DNA of 64,000 bases from Deltaproteobacteria bacterium (lineage in GTDB: Bacteria; Myxococcota_A; UBA9042; DTJE01): positions 248,001-312,000 of the forward strand of contig JAKPOP010000017.1 of assembly GCA_029547805.1 (NCBI GenBank), in the 5' to 3' direction. Made by a program: the position numbers and the translations under genes. Below are positions 1 to 6,842 of the stretch, piece by piece. Below the pieces are notes generated by a model, which ran no database searches, was not told the origin of the DNA, and worked only from the letters and a program-made list of their open reading frames with translations. Position 1 is the first letter of the stretch, and each line of letters begins with the position of its first letter.

Positions 1-656
1 ACGGTCCCGCCGGAGGCCAGCCCGGGTGGCACGATCTGGACCGGAATCTCCGCAACGGCTGCGAGTGCCAGGGGGACTCCTGGGAGGTGCAGGGAGGCGC
101 CGCCTGCGACCAGGCCGTCAATCTGGGAGACCTGCCCGACGACGGGTCCTCCCGGACCGTCACGGGGAACCTCTCGGAGCCCGGGGCCTCGGACTGGTTC
201 CTGGTCAATGCGCAGGATGCCACCTGGAACCAGGAGACGAACTCCTGCGACCTCTTCAACCTCCGGGTCGCCTTCCTGACGAACCCCAACGGGGCCTTCG
301 CGGTGACGGTCCGCCGGGGATCCTGCCAGGCCAGCGCCCAGCTGTGCGACCCCAGCAACCTGTTCGAGTGGTCCACCCGCTTCTACAACCCCGATGCCGG
401 GGAGTGTCCGTGCAGCCCGACCATCACCCCCTACTGCGACCCCCCGGCACCCAGTTATGCGGTCTGCATGGCGAAGGAGAAGAACGTCTACAAGTGCGGG
501 ACCTGCCCGGGGTATGGAGCCCAGGGGGCCAACCTCTGCGAGGACAGCACCTCGACCTTCTTCATCGAGGTCCGCCGGCTTCCGAACAAGCCCGTCACCT
601 GCGACAGCTACCGGATCGAGATCTCCAACGGGAAATATGCCTTCTCCGGAGGCTGA
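1..656 (+). CDS. C-terminal fragment of a giant secreted Cys-repeat protein
   Basis: The frame is open from the left edge, so only about 217 C-terminal residues are visible and the true start lies outside the window. The fragment begins with a GCECQGDSW motif and continues as a Cys-containing domain of about 190 residues with no transmembrane segment. It matches the C-terminal domain of the giant protein at the right end (55122-64000): the same GCECQGD-W opening, an equivalent DWF turn, a GECPC segment, a CGTCPG motif and a closing VTC-SYR stretch. The family is therefore probably a secreted or surface repeat protein capped by this domain. The function of the cap is unknown. The homology is visible by eye; the surface location is inferred. 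Confidence 0.8.
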   Translation, partial: GPAGGQPGWHDLDRNLRNGCECQGDSWEVQGGAACDQAVNLGDLPDDGSSRTVTGNLSEPGASDWFLVNAQDATWNQETNSCDLFNLRVAFLTNPNGAFAVTVRRGSCQASAQLCDPSNLFEWSTRFYNPDAGECPCSPTITPYCDPPAPSYAVCMAKEKNVYKCGTCPGYGAQGANLCEDSTSTFFIEVRRLPNKPVTCDSYRIEISNGKYAFSGG

Positions 657-696
657 TCCCGGAGGGCCTCGGGGCGTTGCCCCAGAAAGGAACCTG

Positions 697-1125
697 ATGA
701 TGAACCGCTGTTCCTTCACAACGGCATGGTGGTTGCCACTCGTGTTCGGACTGCTGGCTGCCTGCCAGGGGCCGAGGCCGGAATACCGCATCGAGACGGG
801 TGCGGCGGGACCCCTGGTCGCCGGGTCCGAGGGTCGGGTCTCTCTGCGCTTCGTGCCCCGAGAGGGCTACCACTGGAACGAGGAATTCCCGGCGCGCCTC
901 CGGGTCCAGGAGGCCCAGGGAGTCCAGCCCCTGCGGGAGTCCTTTTCCGCCGCGGACCAGGACTTCCACTCCGAGGGGGGGGTCGGGGTCCTGGACGTGC
1001 CCGTTGCCGCCTCGAAGACCGGCGACGGCAAGGTGAAGGCCCTCGCGGACTTCAGCATCTGCAACGCCCAGGAGTGCCGGGTCTTCAAGCAGGTGCCCGT
1101 GGAGGTCCCGGTCCAGGTCCGGTGA
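697..1125 (+). CDS. Small lipoprotein, possible DsbD-alpha-like domain
   Basis: 142 residues starting at a double ATG (697 or 700), 40 bases after the preceding gene. The N-terminus is a lipoprotein signal with a hydrophobic stretch ending in LAAC, so it should be lipid-anchored. The mature part is mostly beta-strand-like and ends with a CNAQEC motif in an FSICNAQECRVFK context. This recalls the Cys pair of the periplasmic N-terminal domain of DsbD, which passes reducing power to other periplasmic proteins. The spacing is CX4C rather than the CX5C of E. coli DsbD, so the assignment is tentative. It is convergent with the response-regulator gene. Confidence 0.6.
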   Translation: MMNRCSFTTAWWLPLVFGLLAACQGPRPEYRIETGAAGPLVAGSEGRVSLRFVPREGYHWNEEFPARLRVQEAQGVQPLRESFSAADQDFHSEGGVGVLDVPVAASKTGDGKVKALADFSICNAQECRVFKQVPVEVPVQVR

Positions 1126-1192
1126 GGGGCCGCCTGTCGGGGATCCGTCCCGGGCACCTGGCGTGCCAGTCCTGGAGGGGCCGATCGGGGGA

Positions 1193-2605
1193 TCACTCCG
1201 GCTTCGGCGTGCCCGGCTCGTCCCGGGACCGGTGATCCCGAGGGTCCACCCCCAGGGCCCGGATGCGTCGATAGAAGGTCTTGGAAGGGACCTGGGCCTC
1301 CTTCAGCGCCGCGGTGACATTCCCTCGCTGACGGTCCAGCAGGTCTCTCCAGTATCGCCGCTCGGCCTCGACCAGGAACTCCCGCAACGGCATCCCCGAC
1401 GGCTCCGGACAGTCCGTCGCCTGGCGGCCTCGGGGCGGGCGGTCCCCCCGGGCGAGGTCCAGCCGCTCGATCACGGTCGTCTGGTTCAGCAGTACCGCCC
1501 GCTCCACGACATGGCGCAGTTCCCGGACGTTGCCCGGCCAGGAGTAGGCCAGCATCTGGTCCAGGGCCTCCCGGCCGAAGGCATCCACCGAGCGACCGAA
1601 CTGCCTCCGGAACTCCGCCAGGAAATGCAGCGCCAGCAGCGGGATGTCCTCCCGGCGCTCCCGCAGGGGAGGCACCTCCACGGGCACGACGTGAAGCCGG
1701 TAATAGAGGTCCTCCCGGAAGGCCCCGGTGGCCATCAGGGGCCGAAGGTCCCGGTTCGTCGCCGCAATGACCCGGACGTTGGCCCGGATCGTCTCGGTGC
1801 CGCCCACCCGCTCGTAGGTCCCCTCCTGGAGGACCCGCAGCAGCCGGACCTGCATCGCCGGAGACATCTCGGAGACCTCGTCCAGGAACAGGGTCCCCCG
1901 CTGGGCCAGATCGATCCGGCCCTCCCGGTGCCGGATGGCCCCCGTGAAGGCCCCCTTCTCGTGTCCGAACAACTCGGTCTCGAGCAGTGCCTCGGCCAGG
2001 GCCCCGCAGTTCACTGCCACGAAGGGACCGTCCTTCCGGAGGCTGTGGGCATGGATGGACCGGGCCACCAGTTCCTTGCCCACCCCGGTCTCCCCCTGGA
2101 TGAGCACCGTGGCGTCGGTCTCGGCCACCGCCCGGATCACCTCGAAGACCTTCAACATGCCGGGACTGCGGCCCAGGATCTGATCGAAGGAATACCGCCG
2201 GGAGACCTCGCTCCGGAGGCGGACCACCTCCCGTTGGAGGTCCTGCCTCTCCAGCACTCGGGCCAGGACCAGGCGTACCTGCTCGATCCCGAAGGGCTTC
2301 GCCAGGTAGTCCGCCGCGCCCTGCCCCATCGCCGAGACCGCGTTCTCGATGGTCGCATAGGCCGTCATGATCACCACCGGGGTCTCGGGGTGGTAGCGGC
2401 GCACCCAGCCCAGAAGTTCCATCCCGTCCATCCCCGGAAGTCTCCAGTCGCAGAGCACGCAGGAGACGTCCTCCTCGGTCAGGTGCCGGATGGCCTCCTC
2501 GGCCGACGGGACCGCCCGGACCTGGTAGCCCTCCTCCTGGAGGATCAGACGCAGGTGATTCCGGCTGATGGCCTCGTCCTCGACGATCAGGACCCTTCGT
2601 TCCAT
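1193..2605 (-). CDS. Sigma-54-dependent response regulator (NtrC family)
   Basis: 470 residues. An N-terminal receiver (1-120) has the expected phosphoacceptor D53 and K103. It is followed by a sigma-54 AAA+ domain with Walker A GETGVGKE (171-178), the sigma-54 contact loop GAFTGA (218-223) and Walker B LFLDEV (239-244), then a Fis-type helix-turn-helix near 425-450. All catalytic motifs are intact, so it should be a phosphorylation-controlled enhancer-binding activator. It overlaps the kinase gene upstream by 19 bases and is almost certainly its partner. Its position behind the cytochrome/porin genes suggests it controls them, although I did not find a -24/-12 promoter in front of that operon. 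Confidence 0.93.
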   Translation of the reverse strand: MERRVLIVEDEAISRNHLRLILQEEGYQVRAVPSAEEAIRHLTEEDVSCVLCDWRLPGMDGMELLGWVRRYHPETPVVIMTAYATIENAVSAMGQGAADYLAKPFGIEQVRLVLARVLERQDLQREVVRLRSEVSRRYSFDQILGRSPGMLKVFEVIRAVAETDATVLIQGETGVGKELVARSIHAHSLRKDGPFVAVNCGALAEALLETELFGHEKGAFTGAIRHREGRIDLAQRGTLFLDEVSEMSPAMQVRLLRVLQEGTYERVGGTETIRANVRVIAATNRDLRPLMATGAFREDLYYRLHVVPVEVPPLRERREDIPLLALHFLAEFRRQFGRSVDAFGREALDQMLAYSWPGNVRELRHVVERAVLLNQTTVIERLDLARGDRPPRGRQATDCPEPSGMPLREFLVEAERRYWRDLLDRQRGNVTAALKEAQVPSKTFYRRIRALGVDPRDHRSRDEPGTPKPE

Positions 2606-4335
2606 CTGGGCTCCCTCGTGTCTCCCCCTTCCACGGGAAGGATGACCCGGAAGGTCGTCCCCTCGCCGGGCCGGGACTGGACCTCCAGCCGGCCCCCATG
2701 CTCTCTCACGATGCGCTGGACCACCGCCAGTCCGAGTCCCGACCCGTGGGTCTTCGTGGTGAAGAAGGGCTCGAAGACCCGTTCCAGGACCTCGGGAGCG
2801 ATTCCCGGGCCGTCATCCTGCACCTCCAGGAAGATCGCGCCCTCGCCCCGTTCGACCCGGGTTCCCCCCCGAAGCACCACCCGTCCCGCCTTCCCGCCGT
2901 CGCGGATCGCCTCCCGGGCATTCTGCACCAGGTTCCACAGCACCTGGCGAATCTTCTCGACATCGACCACCACCTCGGGCAGGGTCTCGCCGCTGTCCCG
3001 GGTCACCGGGGGCCCATCCAGGTCCATGGACCGGGCCACGACATCGTCCAGCAGCGCGCCCAGGTCCACCCGGGTCCGATGAAGCCGCATCGGCCGGGAA
3101 AAATCCAGCAGTTCCTGCACGATGGCGTTGAGTGTCCGCATCCCGGTCCGAAGGTCCTCCACCAGGGACAGGCTCTCCTGGTCCCTCGCCCGGCGCCCCA
3201 GCAGTTCCAGGCCGGTTCCCATGTACTGGAGGGGATTCTTCACCTCGTGGGCGACCCGAGCGACCATCTGCCCCACGGTGGCCATGCGCCGGCTCTCCTC
3301 CAGGGCTGCCCGGAGGCGCTCCTGTTCCTCGACCAGCCGAAGGACGCGCTCCTGCTCGGCGACCCGTGCCTGGAGGCCCATCCGTTCGATCTGCTGCCGG
3401 CGAACGATGAGCCCCAGTCCCAGCAGCAGCAACAGCAACAGCAAGGTGAAGACCAGCAGCGAGATCTGCTGCTGGCTCAAGGGACGCAGCAGGTCCCGGG
3501 TCGGGGTGCTGGCCCAGAGCGTCCACGAACCCACCTGGAGGTCCACCGGGACCTGGACCACCAGTCGCTCGACGCCGGCCACCGGGTAGCGCAGCAGGGT
3601 TCGCCCCTCCGCTCCGCCGGATCGTGGCACCGGCTCGTGGCATCGCCGGCAGCCCTCCAGGCGACTCCCGGCGTCACGCATCCCGGTCCCGCTGTGGAGC
3701 AGCAGGTTTCCGCCGTCGTCCATCAACGTGAAGGAGACGTCCAGGTCCCGAGCCTCGATGCCGATCAGGCGCCGGAAGACGCTCGACAGGTCCACGACCA
3801 GGCAGATCGTCCCGGGACCGGACTCCCCGGGACCCGCCGCACCCATTCCCAGCACCCAGAGCAGCGGGTCCCCGGGCAGCACCACGCCCTCGGGGATCCC
3901 CGGGCGATCCCGGAGGCCCTGGAGGAAGGCCCCGGTCCGTTCCGCCCACGACTCCGGAAGGTCCCCCAGCACCACGATGCTCTGGCCGACCGGGTCCTGC
4001 ATCACGAGCCCCCGAACGGCGTGGAGCGGGTGGAGGGACTCCCAGGTGGCCTGCACCAGGAGGGCCGTGACCATTGACGAGGAGCCCTCCCGGGAAACGA
4101 TGCCGGCCAGTTTCCCCATCGCGCCGATCAGGTGCAGGTTCTCCTCCTGGAGCCAGGCCGAGACCCGTCTCCCCAGGAACTGGTGGCGTTCCACCTCGCG
4201 CTGGAGCAGCATCTCGGAGGTGAAGCGGTGGCTCGCGGTGGGTATCCAGGCGATGCCGACGAGCAGCAACGCAAAGGCGATCCAGGGCCCCCATCCCCGC
4301 TGGAACCGATTCCCGCGGTCGGACTGGGGCTCCAT
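2587..4335 (-). CDS. Membrane histidine kinase with a CXXCH motif in its periplasmic sensor
   Basis: 582 residues from the ATG at 4335; reading further upstream would run into the cytochrome gene. TM1 is at 16-33 and TM2 at 292-311, the latter a Leu run, framing a periplasmic domain of about 255 residues. That domain contains CRRCH (229-233), a c-type haem attachment motif. The cytoplasmic part has a coiled coil, the phosphoacceptor H363 in VAHEVKNPLQ, N-box N472, DDGPG (507-511) and GSGLG (531-535), so the kinase core is complete. It is encoded between the 13-haem cytochrome gene (25-base gap) and the response regulator (19-base overlap). I infer that it senses periplasmic redox state or haem loading. 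Confidence 0.9.
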   Translation of the reverse strand: MEPQSDRGNRFQRGWGPWIAFALLLVGIAWIPTASHRFTSEMLLQREVERHQFLGRRVSAWLQEENLHLIGAMGKLAGIVSREGSSSMVTALLVQATWESLHPLHAVRGLVMQDPVGQSIVVLGDLPESWAERTGAFLQGLRDRPGIPEGVVLPGDPLLWVLGMGAAGPGESGPGTICLVVDLSSVFRRLIGIEARDLDVSFTLMDDGGNLLLHSGTGMRDAGSRLEGCRRCHEPVPRSGGAEGRTLLRYPVAGVERLVVQVPVDLQVGSWTLWASTPTRDLLRPLSQQQISLLVFTLLLLLLLLGLGLIVRRQQIERMGLQARVAEQERVLRLVEEQERLRAALEESRRMATVGQMVARVAHEVKNPLQYMGTGLELLGRRARDQESLSLVEDLRTGMRTLNAIVQELLDFSRPMRLHRTRVDLGALLDDVVARSMDLDGPPVTRDSGETLPEVVVDVEKIRQVLWNLVQNAREAIRDGGKAGRVVLRGGTRVERGEGAIFLEVQDDGPGIAPEVLERVFEPFFTTKTHGSGLGLAVVQRIVREHGGRLEVQSRPGEGTTFRVILPVEGGDTREPRWNEGS

Positions 4336-4360
4336 CGGCGCCCTCCCGGCGTGGACCGGT

Positions 4361-5416
4361 CTAGCGATGGCAGCCTCGACAGGCCGGTCCATCCTTGGAA
4401 ACGGCAGGGTTCCAGCCCCTGGGATGGGGGCTGCGCCCCGCCTGTCCGCCGACCTTGTGGCAGGTGATGCAGTTCGACGACGCCCCCTGGTCATGGCAGG
4501 TGGCGCAGGCCGCGATGTCCCGGGAGGCGGCCTTTCCATGGAAGTCCGGCGAGGACCGGTTCATCGCGAAGCCCGGGGGATGGGGCGAGGCACGATCCCA
4601 GCCCCGCTCGCTCTGCCCGATGCCGCTTGCCTCGTGGCAGGCGACGCACTGACTGTCCACGTGGCAGGACCGGCAGGAGGTGGGGTCGGCCCGGGCCTCG
4701 ATGGGATGCCGGGTCAGGTAGTCCGCCCGGTGCACGAGGGACCTCCCGATCTGCTCGGAAAACCGCTCTGCGGGGGTCAGGGGATCGAACCGCTGGTGGC
4801 AGTCCGTGCAGTCCGAGGGCCGGTGGCAGTGCTCGCAGACCCGGGAGTCCCCCCGGGCCAGCGTCCCGTGACGCTTCAAGAAGTCTCCCTCGTGGGAGTA
4901 GAGACCCAGGGGTGAGGCCTCCGAATCCACGAGGTCCTCGTGGCAGCGACGGCACTCGATCTTGCGGAAGTCCTTTCGATGGCACGACATGCACTGCTCG
5001 TGACCCGCATCGTAGCGGGCCGGGGGCGCGGTCCGCTTCTCAACGCCCGAATGGCAGGTGGCACAGTTCCCCTTCGCAGGTTCCTGGTGCGCCTTGTGGC
5101 TGAACCGCAGCCCCGGCTCCCGGTCGATGGCCCAGGAACGGGGCCGGGCCGGATCCAGGTGGCAGAGCCCGCAGTTGTCGTCCTTCTTCTCATGGCACTC
5201 CAGGCAGGACTCCTCCCGGGGGAGCCCCGGGAGGCGATCCGACTGCATCACCTCCTGGTGGCAGTCCTTGCACTCGATTCCCTGGTCCTCCACGTGGAAC
5301 TTGTGGGAGAACCGGATGCGGTCCTCCCGCTGCACCAGGGTCCCGCAGGCGTGAACCGATGCCAGGCCGGTCACCAGTGCCATGCCCCATCGCACCCAAC
5401 GACGTCCGTCCGCCAT
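4361..5416 (-). CDS. 13-haem periplasmic c-type cytochrome
   Basis: 351 residues from the ATG at 5416, which has GAGGTG just upstream; a GTG at 5428 overlapping the porin stop is the alternative. A signal sequence is followed by 13 CXXCH motifs spread over the whole chain, plus many single His residues that could serve as distal ligands. No other fold is apparent. The last Cys before the mature region sits in a weak lipobox (SVHAC), so it may be a periplasmic protein or a lipoprotein. Located directly after a porin gene and a large lipoprotein cytochrome, it fits the periplasmic (OmaB/MtrA-like) partner of a porin-cytochrome conduit. It shares no extended motif with MtrA that I can recognise. 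Confidence 0.88.
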   Translation of the reverse strand: MADGRRWVRWGMALVTGLASVHACGTLVQREDRIRFSHKFHVEDQGIECKDCHQEVMQSDRLPGLPREESCLECHEKKDDNCGLCHLDPARPRSWAIDREPGLRFSHKAHQEPAKGNCATCHSGVEKRTAPPARYDAGHEQCMSCHRKDFRKIECRRCHEDLVDSEASPLGLYSHEGDFLKRHGTLARGDSRVCEHCHRPSDCTDCHQRFDPLTPAERFSEQIGRSLVHRADYLTRHPIEARADPTSCRSCHVDSQCVACHEASGIGQSERGWDRASPHPPGFAMNRSSPDFHGKAASRDIAACATCHDQGASSNCITCHKVGGQAGRSPHPRGWNPAVSKDGPACRGCHR

Positions 5417-5424
5417 GGCCCACC

Positions 5425-6777
5425 TCACTTCACGCGCCGATCAAAGGCGTAGCAGAACTTCAGCAGACCCGACCACTGCTGCAGGAAGTCGGGGGTCACT
5501 GCCACGCCGGCCTCGGCCAGCAGGGAGGCCCCCTGGAAGAGGTCCACCCCCACCTTGAGGCTGGTCACGTGACTGGTCCGGGTGCCACCCGCGCCGGTGT
5601 ACTGGTAGGGAGCGATGCCCCGAGGATCGGTCTGTCGCCAGGACTCCCAGCCCCGGATGGCGTGGTCATAGACGTAGAGGTCGTAGTCCAGCCCCACCTC
5701 CAACCGGGCAATCGGCCGCATCGATCCGAAGACCCGGGTCTCGAAGTAGCCGTTGTCCGGGCCCCGCAGATAGACCAGTTCCAGCCCCGTGAGGCCCCGG
5801 ACCCCCTTCCGCTCGCCGAAGCGGAGCATGGGCTTCCAGCCCACCTCGAAGCCGTGGTCCTCCCACCCGTAGGCGAAGTAGCGGCCCCGGACATGGGACG
5901 ACAGGGCCCCGTTGGAGGTGAAGTCCACCTCGGCCCCCGCCGAGAGGTTCCGGCGATTCGTGAAGACCCGGAAGATGGACGTGAGGGGGAGTCTGGCGAC
6001 CGGGTCGTAGTAGTTCACGTCAACCGCCAGGCGCCACTGTGGGTGGAAGCGCCAGGCCAGGGTGTTCCGGGTCTCCTGGAAGGCCCGGGTCTGGAGGTCC
6101 ACGGCCAGGAATCCCCCGAACTCCAGGTTCCGGACCGCCCGAACGCCGTAGTCGATTCCGATGGCCGACCGGGAGAGGATGCCCTGGTCGTGCTCCCCGG
6201 ACCACGAAAGGCCCAATCGTCCCCAGTCCCAGGGCTCCCAGGCCACCCGGGCCCCGAAGGCCGCCCGGTCCAGGGCGTGGTCGAACCGGGCATCGGGCAT
6301 CCAGCCCCCGTATGCCTCCAGCGACAGGTCGGCGCCGGGGCGCACCCGGACGAAGGCCCCGTCCAGCAGCAGCAGGTTTCCCGCTCCGGTGGTCCGCAAC
6401 TGGCGACCCAGGACCGCCTGGACCCGGCCCTTGGGATCCCGGTAGGAGAGGGTGCCGACCAGCAGGTCCCCGTCGAAGACCCGTTCGTCGGCCCGGTTCA
6501 GGGGATGGACCCGACCGAATCCCCGGACCTGGAGGGAGAGGCCCGGGACTCCCATGTCGTCTGCCCCCACGGTCAGGTATTCATAGATGGGCAACTGGAA
6601 GAGGCGGGAGGTCGGGTCCGCCGGGTCGAGCACCTGGCGGGTCACCAGCCAGGTCTCGGTGCTTCCGTAGACCCGGGCCTCGACCTCCTTCCCCCGGGCG
6701 CCCTCCGGAAACAGCGACCCCAGGAGCAGCAGGGCCAGGACGGCCCGCCCGATCCCCGGTCTCCGTGTCCTGTTCAT
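5425..6777 (-). CDS. Outer-membrane beta-barrel porin of a cytochrome conduit
   Basis: 450 residues with a clear signal peptide (hydrophobic 12-21, probable cleavage near EGARG-KEV). The mature protein is a series of alternating hydrophobic/polar strands rich in Gly, Tyr, Trp and Arg with short turns, typical of an outer-membrane barrel. The length is close to Geobacter OmbB-type porins and shorter than MtrB. It has an unusually strong purine-rich ribosome site (GGGAGGGAGGA) touching the ATG. Genes for a lipoprotein cytochrome lie upstream and for a 13-haem cytochrome downstream, so I infer that it forms the sheath through which haems cross the outer membrane. A generic porin cannot be excluded from sequence alone. 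Confidence 0.82.
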   Translation of the reverse strand: MNRTRRPGIGRAVLALLLLGSLFPEGARGKEVEARVYGSTETWLVTRQVLDPADPTSRLFQLPIYEYLTVGADDMGVPGLSLQVRGFGRVHPLNRADERVFDGDLLVGTLSYRDPKGRVQAVLGRQLRTTGAGNLLLLDGAFVRVRPGADLSLEAYGGWMPDARFDHALDRAAFGARVAWEPWDWGRLGLSWSGEHDQGILSRSAIGIDYGVRAVRNLEFGGFLAVDLQTRAFQETRNTLAWRFHPQWRLAVDVNYYDPVARLPLTSIFRVFTNRRNLSAGAEVDFTSNGALSSHVRGRYFAYGWEDHGFEVGWKPMLRFGERKGVRGLTGLELVYLRGPDNGYFETRVFGSMRPIARLEVGLDYDLYVYDHAIRGWESWRQTDPRGIAPYQYTGAGGTRTSHVTSLKVGVDLFQGASLLAEAGVAVTPDFLQQWSGLLKFCYAFDRRVK

Positions 6778-6797
6778 TCCTCCCTCCCCGCCGGCCC

Positions 6798-6811
6798 GAC
6801 GGCCGGCCGTC
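6798..6811. promoter_or_regulatory. Perfect 14-base palindrome between cytochrome and porin genes
   Basis: GACGGCCGGCCGTC lies in the 65-base gap between the lipoprotein cytochrome and the porin, flanked by further GC inverted stretches. It could form an mRNA hairpin that sets the expression ratio of the two genes. No U-tract follows it. Confidence 0.4.
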
Positions 6812-6842
6812 CCCTCGGGGGTCGTTCAGCGACGCTTCCGGC

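Noticed and set aside
1126-1192. GGCAC-CTGGC-GTGCC hairpin between convergent genes as a terminator
   Set aside because: The stem is only five bases and no T-run follows on either strand, so evidence is too thin.
3419-3445. CAG/CAA microsatellite-like run
   Set aside because: It encodes the Leu-rich second transmembrane helix of the histidine kinase on the minus strand.
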